NCBI GenBank assembly: GCA_903921205.1
Contig: CAIXPF010000094.1
Span: 1 to 64,000, forward strand
Direction: 5' to 3'
Origin: an uncultured Acidimicrobiia bacterium
Lineage (GTDB): Bacteria; Actinomycetota; Acidimicrobiia; Acidimicrobiales; CAIXPF01
DNA: 64,000 nt
Numbering within the stretch: position 1 is the stretch's first letter; the number at the start of each line of letters is the position of its first letter. Position numbers and translations under genes: made by a program. Under the pieces are notes generated by a model, which worked only from the letters and a program-made list of their open reading frames with translations, had not been told where the DNA came from and did not search any database. Below, piece by piece: positions 28,030-37,314 of the stretch.

Positions 28030-30465
28030 ATGCTGTCCTGTTACCGCATCCTCGACCTGACCGACGAGCGGGGCGACGCCGCAGGCTTCCTGCTCGCGCA
28101 GCTCGGGGCCGAGGTCATCGCCGTCGAACCCCCCGACGGCCAGTCCCGGCGCCATGTCGGGCCCTTCGCCGAGGGCATCGCCGGGGTCGACCGCGCCATC
28201 GGCCACTGGGCCTACAACCGCGGCAAGTCCTCGGTCGTGCTCGACGAGCCACAGCAACTGGCTGCCCTGGCCGCCGGGGCCGACGTGTTGATCGAGTGCG
28301 GCGCCTTCCCGGTCGACCTCGACGAACTGCGACGGAGCAACCCGACCCTGATCACGGTATCGCTCACCCCCTTCGGTGGCGACGGACCCAAGGCCGACTG
28401 GGTGGCGACCGACCTCACCCTCGACGCCGCCAGCGGCCGCCTGGCCATCACCGGGGACACCGACCGGCCGCCGGTGCGCATCAGCGCCCCTCAGGTATGG
28501 GTGAACGCCGCTGCGGAAGCGGCGGCGGGAATTGTCTGCGCCCTGTACGAACGCGGCCGTTCCGGCCTCGGCCAGCATCTCGACGTGTCGGCCCAGGAGG
28601 CCATGATCCTGACCACCCAGAGCTGGACCGGACCGGCGCTGGTGGACTGGCCCTCGGTGATCCGCGTCGCCGGTGGCGCGGTGCTGCTCGGCTGCCGGTT
28701 CCGGTTCGTCTACGCCGCGCTCGACGGTCACATCACCTTCGGCATCCTGCCCGGGTCGATGACCGGCCCGTTCGTCAACCGGCTGCTCGCGGTGATGGCC
28801 GAGCTCGGCGAGTGCCCGGCCGAGTTGGTGACGGAGGACTGGGTCGACATCGTGACCCGACACGAACCGTCCGTACTGGCCGGTATCGTGCGCGCCACCT
28901 GTGAGGCGGTGGACGCCTTCGTGGCCAAACGCACCAAGGGCGACCTGTTCGAGCTGTCCCTCGAACGCCACCTGCTGGTGATGCCGTTGGCCACCCCGGG
29001 CGACGTGATGGCCTCGCCGCAACTGGCGGCCCGGGGCTTCTGGGACGAGATCAGCGGCGCCGACCTGGGCCTGTCGGACCCGGCGCGTACCGTGCGGTTC
29101 CCCGGGCCGTTCACCCAGGTGGCCGACGCCCCGTTGCGACGGCTCGGCCCGCCGCCCCGGCTGGGCGCGCACACCGACGCCGTCCTCGCCACCGCCGCCG
29201 GCCGGCAGCCGTCGACCGGCGCCCCCGCCGGACGGCCGAACGCCGAGCCCATCGGCACCGACCCGGCCCGGCCGGCGCTCGACGGCATCCGGGTCATCGA
29301 TCTCACCTGGGTCTACGCCGGGCCCTTCGCCACCCGCTGGCTGGCCTACGAGGGTGCGCAGGTCATGCGCATCGAGTCGACCACCCGGCCCGACCAGGTG
29401 CGCGGCGCCGGCCAGCCCTTCGACCGCGAGGGCGGTCCGGAGGACTCGCTGCAGTGGCACAACGTCAACGCCGGCAAGCAGAGCCTGCAGCTCAACCTCG
29501 CCGTCGCCGAGGCCCGCCAGGTCGTCCTCGACCTCGCCCGCCACAGCGACGTCCTGGTGGAGAGCTTCGCCCCTGGCGTACTGCGCCGTATGGGCCTCGG
29601 CCCCGACGAGCTGCATGCGGTCAACGACCAGTTGATCTACGTGTCGACCGCCTTGTTCGGCCAGACAGGACCGTTGTCGAGGGTGCCGGGCTTCGGCAAC
29701 ATGGGGGCGGCCGCCGGGGGCTTCTACGCGCTGACCGGCTGGCCCGACCGCCTCCCTGCCGGTCCCTACCTGGCCTACACCGACGCCACCTCCCCCCGGT
29801 TCACGGTGGCCGCGATCGTGGCTGCACTCGACTGGCGGCGTCGCAGTGGGCGGGGAGCCACCATCGACTTCTCGCAGATCGAGGGCGGGGTCCACTTCCT
29901 CAACCCGGCGTTGCTCGCCTACGAGCTCAACGGCGAGAACCTCACCAGGCTGGGCAACGCCGACCCTCACTTCGTACCGCACGGTATCTACCCCGCCCGG
30001 GGCGAGGACCGCTGGGTGGCGCTGGCCTGCCGCCACGACGAGGACTGGCAGCAGCTGTGCACCTGGTGGGGACGCCCCGACCTCGCCGGGCTCGACACGG
30101 CCCAACGGCGTGCCCGCGCCGCCGAGCTCGACGAGCTGCTCGCAGTGTGGACCGCCGGTTGGGACCCCGAGCAGTTCCAGCTCGAGGGCCAGGCCCGGCG
30201 ACTGCCGGTGCACCAGGTGCAGAACAGTCCCGAGATGATCACCGACCCCCAGCTGCAGCACCGGGGCCACTACACCCGGGTGTCCCACTCGGTGTACGGA
30301 TGGAGCTGGGCCGAGCAGTTCGGCGTGCGCTCGTCGCGCACCGGACGCGCACCGCTGCGGGCCGGGCCGTGCTGGGGCGAGCACAACGACGAGATACTGC
30401 GCGGTGTGTTGGGCTACGACGACGACCAGATCGTGGCCCTGGCCATCGCCGGCGGCCTCGACTGA
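28030..30465 (+). CDS. fused two-domain CaiB/BaiF CoA-transferase
   Basis: Two domains: LSCYRILDLTDERGDAAGFLLAQLGAEVIAVEPP... and GIRVIDLTWVYAGPFATRWLAYEGAQVMRIE...YTDATSPRFTVAAI. Confidence 0.88.
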   Translation: MLSCYRILDLTDERGDAAGFLLAQLGAEVIAVEPPDGQSRRHVGPFAEGIAGVDRAIGHWAYNRGKSSVVLDEPQQLAALAAGADVLIECGAFPVDLDELRRSNPTLITVSLTPFGGDGPKADWVATDLTLDAASGRLAITGDTDRPPVRISAPQVWVNAAAEAAAGIVCALYERGRSGLGQHLDVSAQEAMILTTQSWTGPALVDWPSVIRVAGGAVLLGCRFRFVYAALDGHITFGILPGSMTGPFVNRLLAVMAELGECPAELVTEDWVDIVTRHEPSVLAGIVRATCEAVDAFVAKRTKGDLFELSLERHLLVMPLATPGDVMASPQLAARGFWDEISGADLGLSDPARTVRFPGPFTQVADAPLRRLGPPPRLGAHTDAVLATAAGRQPSTGAPAGRPNAEPIGTDPARPALDGIRVIDLTWVYAGPFATRWLAYEGAQVMRIESTTRPDQVRGAGQPFDREGGPEDSLQWHNVNAGKQSLQLNLAVAEARQVVLDLARHSDVLVESFAPGVLRRMGLGPDELHAVNDQLIYVSTALFGQTGPLSRVPGFGNMGAAAGGFYALTGWPDRLPAGPYLAYTDATSPRFTVAAIVAALDWRRRSGRGATIDFSQIEGGVHFLNPALLAYELNGENLTRLGNADPHFVPHGIYPARGEDRWVALACRHDEDWQQLCTWWGRPDLAGLDTAQRRARAAELDELLAVWTAGWDPEQFQLEGQARRLPVHQVQNSPEMITDPQLQHRGHYTRVSHSVYGWSWAEQFGVRSSRTGRAPLRAGPCWGEHNDEILRGVLGYDDDQIVALAIAGGLD

Positions 30466-30536
30466 CCGGACCGGTCGGGACTGCCCGGTCGGGCCGGACC
30501 GCAGCGCAGCGGTGTCCCGGTGTGGGAGATTGGTCC

Positions 30537-31388
30537 ATGGCCGTCATCGATGCCCAGGTCCACGTCTACGAGCGCAACCACCCCGGCCGGCCCTGGGCCG
30601 GCCACCTGCACGGGCCCGCGGAGGTGACCGGAGCGGACATGGTCGCCGCCATGGACCGCGTCGGCGTCGACGGCGCCCTGTTGGTCTCTGCCTGGTCGAT
30701 GTACCGCTACGACCCCAGCTACGCCATCGAGGCGCACGCGGCCCATCCGGACCGTTTCGCACTGATCGCACCGATGGACCCGCGCCGCGACGACGTCGTC
30801 GAGCAGGTCGAGCAGTGGGCCGCCAGGCCGGGGGCGGTGGGGGTCCGGCTGCTGTTCTGGAGCTCTGCGTCCGACGACATCGACCATCCCAACGTCGGCC
30901 GGGTCCTCGACGCAGCAGCTCGTCACGGACTGCCGGTGTGCACCCTGGCCTGGGGCAAGCTCGACCGCATCGCCCAGCTCGCCGCGGCCCACCCCTCCAC
31001 AGCGCTGGTGGTCGACCATCTCGGCCTGCGCCAGCCGTTCGAGCCGCCGGCCCCCACCGACGGCTTTGCCGATCTCCCGGCGCTGCTGGCACTGGCCGGC
31101 TACCCCAACGTGGCGGTGAAGATCACCGGGGCCGCGACGCTGTCGCAACGGCCCTACCCCTTCGAGGACCTGTGGGACCCGCTCGGCCGGATCTTCGACG
31201 CCTTCGGCATCGACCGCTGCATGTGGGGAACGGACTGGACCCGGGCGGTCGAGCTGGTCACCTACGACGACGCCGTCGCGGCGTTCCGCGAGACCGACCG
31301 GATCGGGCCGGCCGAGCGCGACGCCCTCATGGGCGGCACGCTGAGCCGGATCTTCCGCTGGTCGCCGACCGGCACGGCAGCCCACTGA
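30537..31388 (+). CDS. amidohydrolase family protein (PDC-hydrolase/ACMSD-like)
   Basis: VIDAQVHVYERNHP, VVDHLGL, CMWGTDWTRA. Confidence 0.88.
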   Translation: MAVIDAQVHVYERNHPGRPWAGHLHGPAEVTGADMVAAMDRVGVDGALLVSAWSMYRYDPSYAIEAHAAHPDRFALIAPMDPRRDDVVEQVEQWAARPGAVGVRLLFWSSASDDIDHPNVGRVLDAAARHGLPVCTLAWGKLDRIAQLAAAHPSTALVVDHLGLRQPFEPPAPTDGFADLPALLALAGYPNVAVKITGAATLSQRPYPFEDLWDPLGRIFDAFGIDRCMWGTDWTRAVELVTYDDAVAAFRETDRIGPAERDALMGGTLSRIFRWSPTGTAAH

Positions 31389-31570
31389 CCCCCGCCGCGG
31401 ACGGACCGGGCCCGAGCCGCACGGCCCGGTCGACGCCGGGCCGGGGACCGACCGGTGGTCCGCCTGCACGGGACGGTGGGTCGATCCCGGGCGCTCCGAT
31501 CCGATAGAACCTCTCCGGGAGCGGGCCGCCGGCAGGCCGTCCGCCAAGCCGAACGGGGAGATGGCTCATC

Positions 31571-34500
31571 ATGGCGTTGCAGAAGCTGTTGGTCGCGAAC
31601 CGCGGGGAGATCGCCATCCGGGTGGCCCGCGCCGCCGCCGATCTGGGGATCGCCACGGTCTCCGTCCATCCGGCCGACGATGCGGCCTCGCTGCACACCC
31701 GGGCCACCGACGAGACCCACCAGCTCGACGGCCGCGGCGCGGCGGCCTACCTCGATGTCGAGCAACTGGTCGCCGTAGCCCTGCGAACCGGGTGCGACGC
31801 CGTGCACCCCGGCTACGGCTTCCTCGCCGAGAACCCGTCCTTCGCCGCCGCCTGCGAGGCCGCGGGGTTGACCTTCGTCGGCCCCACGCCGGCCATGTTG
31901 GAGCTCTTCGGCGACAAGGTGGCCGCCCGGGCTCTGGCCCAGCGCTGCGACGTGCCTGTCCTCGCCGGCACCACGGGCCCGACCGATCTCGATGGGGCGA
32001 CGGCATTCTTCCGTTCGCTCGGCGCGGGCGGCGCCGTCATGGTGAAGGCCCTCGCCGGCGGCGGGGGCCGGGGCATGCGCCCGGTACTGCGCCTCGAGGA
32101 CCTCGACGAGGCGATGCAGCGCTGTGCCTCCGAGGCCCGCAGCGCCTTCGGCAACGGCGACGTCTACGTCGAGCAGCTGCTCACCGAGGCCCGCCACGTC
32201 GAGGTGCAGATCGTCGGCGACGGACAGGGTGCCATCGCCCACGTCTGGGAGCGCGAGTGCAGCATCCAGCGCCAGCGTCAGAAGCTGGTCGAGATCGCCC
32301 CCGCCCCGGCGCTGCACCCGGCGGTGCGCGACCGGCTGTTGTACGCCGCGGTGCGACTCGGCAGCGAGATCGGCTACCGCAGCCTCGGTACCGTCGAGTT
32401 CCTGGTGGACGCCACCGACGACGGGCCCGACGCGACGATCGCCTTCATCGAGGCCAACGCCCGGGTCCAGGTCGAGCACACGGTGACCGAGCAGGTCACC
32501 GGCATCGACCTGGTGGCGGCCCAGCTGCTGATCGCCGGCGGCGACACGCTGGCCGGCGTGGGCCTGACCCAGGACCGGATCCCTGCGCCCGACGGTTTCG
32601 CGGTGCAGGCCAGGGTGAACCTCGAGACCATGCAGGCCGACGGCACGGCCCGGCCCTCCGGTGGGGTGCTGGCCACCTACGACCCGCCCTCCGGCCCGGG
32701 CGTCCGTACCGATGGGTATGGCTATGCGGGCTACGCCACCAGCCCCAGTTATGACTCGCTGGTCGCCAAGGTGATCGGCCAGGGTTCGAGCTTCGCCGTC
32801 GCCACCCGCCGTACCGCTCGGGCCCTGGCGGAGTTCCGCATCGAGGGCGTCGGCACCAACCTGGCGTTCCTACGGGCCCTGCTGGAGCACCCCCGCGTCG
32901 CGCAGGGTGGCATGCACACCAACTTCGTGGACGAGCACCTCGGCGACCTGCTCGCCGCCGCAGCCGAGTCACATACCGCACGGTTCGTGGCCACGGCAGC
33001 TGCACCGGCGACGCCGACCCTGGCCGGCACCCGCGTGGCGTCGGCCGACCCCCTGGCGGTGCTGGCCCTGGGCAAGGACGGCTCGGCAGGCGCCGCGCCC
33101 GCAGCCGCGCCGACCCCGGCCGCAGCAGCCGCCCTGGCCGGCCCCGACGGCACCGTCGCGCTGCCTGCCCCGTTGCAGGGGACGATCGTGTCGATCTCGG
33201 TCGCCGTCGGCGACGAGGTGGCGGCCGGCCAGCCGGTCCTGGTGATGGAGTCCATGAAGATGGAGCACGTCATCAACGCCGAGCACAGCGGCGTCGTGCG
33301 CCTCATCGGCGCGGAGCCGGGCGACGCCGTCTACGAGGGCCATCCGCTGCTCTTCGTCGAGGAGGGCGAGGTGTCCGTCACCGCCGCCGGTGCAGCGGAG
33401 ACGGTCGATCTCGACCACATCCGGCCCGACCTCGCCGAGGTGCTCGAGCGTCGCGAGCTCGGACAGGACCATCGCCGGCCCGATGCCGTGGCCCGGCGCC
33501 GCAAGAGCGGCCATCGCACCGCGCGGGAGAACGTGGCGGACCTCATCGACGACGGATCGTGGATCGAGTACGGCTCCGGCGCGATCGCCGCCCAGCGGCA
33601 ACGGCGCAGCATCGAGGACCTGGTGACCAACACCCCGGCGGACGGCATGCTCGCCGGTATCGGGTCGGTCAACGGCGAGAGTTTCGACGAGGAGGCCGCC
33701 CAGACCGTGGTCATGTCCTACGACTACACCGTACTGGCCGGTACGCAGGGCTTCTTCAACCACTACAAGAAGGACCGCATGATGGAGCTGGCGCGCGACT
33801 GGCGGCTCCCGGTGGTGTTCTTCGCCGAGGGCGGCGGCGGCCGGCCCGGCGACGTCGACGTCATCTCCGGTGGTGGGCTCGACGTGATGACCTTCCACAC
33901 CTGGGGCCAGCTGTCGGGCACGGTCCCCATGGTGGGCATCACCACCGGCCGGTGCTTCGCCGGCAACGCGGTCATCCTGGGCTGCTGCGACGTGGTGATC
34001 GCCACCGAGGACTCCAACATCGGCATGGGCGGCCCGGCGATGATCGAGGGTGGCGGCCTCGGCGTGTACCGGCCCGAGGAGGTCGGCCCGATGTCGATCC
34101 AGGTCCCCAACGGCGTGGTCGACATCGCGGTGAAGGACGAGGCCGAGGCGGTGGAGGTCGCCAAGAAGTACCTCGGCTACTTCCAGGGCCGCACCACCGA
34201 GTGGACCGCACCGGACCAGCGGCTGCTGCGGCACATCGTGCCGGAGAACCGTCTGCGCATCTACGACATCCGCAAGGTGATCGACACCCTCTTCGACGAG
34301 GGCTCGGTGCTCGAGATCCGTCGCGGGTTCGGCCACGGCATGGTCACCGCCTTCGCCCGCCTCGAGGGCCGCCCGGTGGGCGTCATCGCCAACAACCCGA
34401 GCCACCTCGGCGGCGCCATCGACAGCGACGCCGCCGACAAGGCCACCCGCTTCATCCAGCTGTGCGACGCGTTCGACCTGCCCATCGTGTCGTTGTGCGA

Positions 34501-34981
34501 CACCCCCGGCAACATGGTCGGCCCGGAGTACGAGAAGCTGGCGCTGGTCCGGCACTGCTGCCGCATGTTCGTCAACGCCGCGTCGGTCAGCGTGCCGTTC
34601 TTCACCGTCGTGGTCCGCAAGTCCTACGGCCTCGGTGCCCAGGGCATGGCCGCAGGCAGCATGAAGACCCCGTTCTGGGCGGTGGCCTGGCCGACCGGCG
34701 AGTTCGGCGGCATGGGCCTCGAGGGTGCGGTGAAGCTGGGCTTCCGCAAGGAGCTCGAGGCCATCGAGGACACCGATGCGCGCCGGGCGCTCTACGAGAA
34801 GCTGGTGGCGAAGATGTACCACAACGGCAAGGCCATCAACACCGCCATGTCCTTCGAGATCGACGAGGTCATCGACCCGGCCGAGACCCGGCACTGGATC
34901 AGCGCCGGGCTGAAGTCGGCCCCCGTGACCGGCTGGCGCAAGCGGGACACCCCGAAGCGGCCCTGCGTCGACACCTGGTGA
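31571..34981 (+). CDS. single-chain acyl-CoA carboxylase (BC-BCCP-CT fusion)
   Basis: KLLVANRGEIAIRVARAA (BC), VMESMKMEHVI (biotinyl Lys), carboxyltransferase C-terminal half; 1136 aa. Confidence 0.93.
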   Translation: MALQKLLVANRGEIAIRVARAAADLGIATVSVHPADDAASLHTRATDETHQLDGRGAAAYLDVEQLVAVALRTGCDAVHPGYGFLAENPSFAAACEAAGLTFVGPTPAMLELFGDKVAARALAQRCDVPVLAGTTGPTDLDGATAFFRSLGAGGAVMVKALAGGGGRGMRPVLRLEDLDEAMQRCASEARSAFGNGDVYVEQLLTEARHVEVQIVGDGQGAIAHVWERECSIQRQRQKLVEIAPAPALHPAVRDRLLYAAVRLGSEIGYRSLGTVEFLVDATDDGPDATIAFIEANARVQVEHTVTEQVTGIDLVAAQLLIAGGDTLAGVGLTQDRIPAPDGFAVQARVNLETMQADGTARPSGGVLATYDPPSGPGVRTDGYGYAGYATSPSYDSLVAKVIGQGSSFAVATRRTARALAEFRIEGVGTNLAFLRALLEHPRVAQGGMHTNFVDEHLGDLLAAAAESHTARFVATAAAPATPTLAGTRVASADPLAVLALGKDGSAGAAPAAAPTPAAAAALAGPDGTVALPAPLQGTIVSISVAVGDEVAAGQPVLVMESMKMEHVINAEHSGVVRLIGAEPGDAVYEGHPLLFVEEGEVSVTAAGAAETVDLDHIRPDLAEVLERRELGQDHRRPDAVARRRKSGHRTARENVADLIDDGSWIEYGSGAIAAQRQRRSIEDLVTNTPADGMLAGIGSVNGESFDEEAAQTVVMSYDYTVLAGTQGFFNHYKKDRMMELARDWRLPVVFFAEGGGGRPGDVDVISGGGLDVMTFHTWGQLSGTVPMVGITTGRCFAGNAVILGCCDVVIATEDSNIGMGGPAMIEGGGLGVYRPEEVGPMSIQVPNGVVDIAVKDEAEAVEVAKKYLGYFQGRTTEWTAPDQRLLRHIVPENRLRIYDIRKVIDTLFDEGSVLEIRRGFGHGMVTAFARLEGRPVGVIANNPSHLGGAIDSDAADKATRFIQLCDAFDLPIVSLCDTPGNMVGPEYEKLALVRHCCRMFVNAASVSVPFFTVVVRKSYGLGAQGMAAGSMKTPFWAVAWPTGEFGGMGLEGAVKLGFRKELEAIEDTDARRALYEKLVAKMYHNGKAINTAMSFEIDEVIDPAETRHWISAGLKSAPVTGWRKRDTPKRPCVDTW

Positions 34982-34986
34982 ACCGG

Positions 34987-35026
34987 CCGTCGCCGGGCCC
35001 GGGCGCCCACCCGGGCCCGGCGACGG
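34987..35026 (+). terminator. 17-bp perfect hairpin after carboxylase
   Basis: CCGTCGCCGGGCCCGGG / CCCGGGCCCGGCGACGG, 6-nt loop. Confidence 0.75.
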
Positions 35027-35055
35027 GGCAGCCCGCCATCTGCTAGCAAGACACC

Positions 35056-36087
35056 ATGCGAGCCGGCGTCATCAGAGGAAAGCACCAGTTCGAGTTGGCC
35101 GAGGTCGACGAGCCGGTGGCTGCGGAGGGCGAAGCCGTCGTGGACATCCTGCGGTGCGGGATCTGCGGCAGCGACGTCCATGCCTGGGTCGAGGGCTGGC
35201 CCTACGCCCCCGGCACCTGCGGCCATGAATGGGTCGGGGTGGTCAGCCAGGTCGGTGCCGGCGTCACCAACGTGGCCGAAGGCGACCGGGTGGCCGGCGC
35301 GGTCTCTCCCGGCTGCGGACGCTGCGATGAGTGCCGTGCCGGCCTGCCGGCCTACTGCGCCTTCGCCCGGGCGACCTACGGCGGTCGCCTGGCCCCGCGC
35401 AACGGCGGGTTCGCCCGGGCCATGGCGGTGCACGCCACCCGGCTGTGCCCGGTCCCCCAACCGCTCAGCGACGACGATGCGGCCCTGATCGAACCGGCGA
35501 CGGTGGCCCTGCACGGGGTCAACCGCAGCCGCCTGCGGGTCGGCGACGTCGCCTGCGTGGTCGGCTGCGGCCCGATCGGCCTGCTGACCCTGCAGTGTGC
35601 CCGCATCGCCGGTGCCGGCCACGTCATCGCCGTCGAACCGGATGCCGGACGACGCGAGCGGGCCCTCGCCGTCGGTGCCGACGCCGCCATCGCCCCTGGT
35701 GCCGAGCTACGCGAGTACCTCAACGAGCTGACCGGCGGCCGCCGGGCCGACATCGCCTTCGACTGCGCCGGGGTTCCCACCACGCTGCAGCAGTCCGTCG
35801 ACATGGTGCGGCGGGGTGGCTCGGTGTGCATGATCGGGGTGAGCGGCGAGCTGGCCACAATCGCCCCGATGCGCTGGATGGGCAAGGAGGTCAGCGTGGA
35901 CACCGCCATGTTGTTCACCTTGGACGAGATGCGCACGGTGGGTGGCCTCATCGCCGACGGACGGCTGTCGGTCCGCCCGCTGCACGACGCGACCATCGGG
36001 CTCGACGAGCTCGGCCGCACCATCGAGGATCTCGCCCACCGGCGCCTCGACGCGGTGAAGATCCTCGTCGACCCCTCGGCCGGCTGA
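35056..36087 (+). CDS. zinc-binding alcohol dehydrogenase (MDR)
   Basis: CGICGSDVHAW, GHEWVGVVSQVG, CGRCDECRAGLPAYC. Confidence 0.92.
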   Translation: MRAGVIRGKHQFELAEVDEPVAAEGEAVVDILRCGICGSDVHAWVEGWPYAPGTCGHEWVGVVSQVGAGVTNVAEGDRVAGAVSPGCGRCDECRAGLPAYCAFARATYGGRLAPRNGGFARAMAVHATRLCPVPQPLSDDDAALIEPATVALHGVNRSRLRVGDVACVVGCGPIGLLTLQCARIAGAGHVIAVEPDAGRRERALAVGADAAIAPGAELREYLNELTGGRRADIAFDCAGVPTTLQQSVDMVRRGGSVCMIGVSGELATIAPMRWMGKEVSVDTAMLFTLDEMRTVGGLIADGRLSVRPLHDATIGLDELGRTIEDLAHRRLDAVKILVDPSAG

Positions 36088-36131
36088 CCGGCCCGCGCCC
36101 CGGCCCCGGCGGCGCAGCCGCGTCATCGCAG

Positions 36132-36159
36132 TCGCGTCGTCGGGGTCGCGTCGTCGAGG
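36132..36159. repeat. 14-bp tandem duplication TCGCGTCGTCGRGG
   Basis: Read directly: tcgcgtcgtcgggg tcgcgtcgtcgagg. Confidence 0.8.
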
Positions 36160-36176
36160 TCGCGCGCTCGGAACCG

Positions 36177-37100
36177 TCAGGCCACGCGGCCGGCGGGACC
36201 GGCCTGGGCCAGCAACGAGAGGTCGGCCGGGCCGATCAGCCCGGCGGCCACCACGAGCTGCACCAGCCGGGTGCGGCGGTTGAGGGCCGGGTGGTTCGAC
36301 CCGCCGTGCAGGCCGCTGAAGCCGGCGGCGCTCAGCCGCGCACAGATGGTGTCGAGCTTGCGGTTGAACTTGGTGACCGACCAGCCGAGCTGCTGCGCCG
36401 CCTGCACCGAGGAGGCGATCTCGCTGAGCGCCATGTCACCCCGTTGCAGCACCGGTGCGGCCAACGACACCAGCAGCACGCGTTGCTCGAGGGTGAGCCG
36501 GACCGCCCGGCTGCGCAGGTCGTTCATCGCACCGTTCGCTGCGCCGTTCATCGTGGTACCGGACCCGGCTCCGGCCGCGACGATGCCGAGTCCGGAGGAG
36601 CCGGTGGACGCCGCCGACAGCCCCGCCCCATCCGCCCACGTGAACGGCCCGCCCGACACGCCGGCACCGGCGGAGTGCGCGGCGTGGACCGGGTTCGCGG
36701 CCCGCCTGAACACCGGGTCGGACAGGTACAGCTCGACCTCGTAGGTGCCACGGGCGTTGATGCGTACCAGGTGATGGTCGAACACCAGCGGCACGGCCCG
36801 GCCCGGGTCGAGCTCGGCATGCCACAGGCCGTCGCGATCGCTCACGCTGACCGCCGCCCCTGGCGTGGTCTGCTCGAGGAACCACAGCCGGTTCACCTGC
36901 CGCAGCTCCAGCAGCCGCTCGGGCAGGCTCGGCCCCACGTCGAGGTTCAGGTCGGTCGCGGACCCCAGCCCGAAGGGCCGCTCCCCGGACAGGGTGCTGC
37001 GCTCCCCGCAGAACTCCACATCGAGCACCGGCCCGCGTTGCAGGGCCGCGAAGGCACCTGCTGCGCGGGCCCCCGGTTCAGCCGTACCGATATCCGCCAT
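36177..37100 (-). CDS. FHA-like N-terminal plus winged-helix-like C-terminal protein
   Basis: C-terminal LTLEQRVLLVSLAAPVLQRG...LGWSVTKFNRKLDTICARLSAAGFSGLHGG resembles actinobacterial FHA-associated HTH region. Confidence 0.55.
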   Translation of the reverse strand: MADIGTAEPGARAAGAFAALQRGPVLDVEFCGERSTLSGERPFGLGSATDLNLDVGPSLPERLLELRQVNRLWFLEQTTPGAAVSVSDRDGLWHAELDPGRAVPLVFDHHLVRINARGTYEVELYLSDPVFRRAANPVHAAHSAGAGVSGGPFTWADGAGLSAASTGSSGLGIVAAGAGSGTTMNGAANGAMNDLRSRAVRLTLEQRVLLVSLAAPVLQRGDMALSEIASSVQAAQQLGWSVTKFNRKLDTICARLSAAGFSGLHGGSNHPALNRRTRLVQLVVAAGLIGPADLSLLAQAGPAGRVA

Positions 37101-37314
37101 CGTCGTCCCTCCGACTGCTCCGTACCGACCCCGTCCAGGGGTGGCCGGGAGGTGGTTACTGGAGCGTCATTGTGTGCAGTACGGCATGCACCTGCGCGAG
37201 TAGATCACACAAGTGAGGACCTTCGCCTGACGCGATCACACCCTTCGGGCATCTCGGCACCCCTGAATCACCACGCAATGCGGTTTGACAGCCACCCAAT
37301 GGAGAATTATTGCC

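Noticed and set aside
27859-30384. 841-aa minus-strand ORF
   Set aside because: Antisense shadow of the fused CoA-transferase; Gly/Val/His-rich with no motifs
32969-34894. 641-aa minus-strand ORF
   Set aside because: Antisense shadow of the carboxylase
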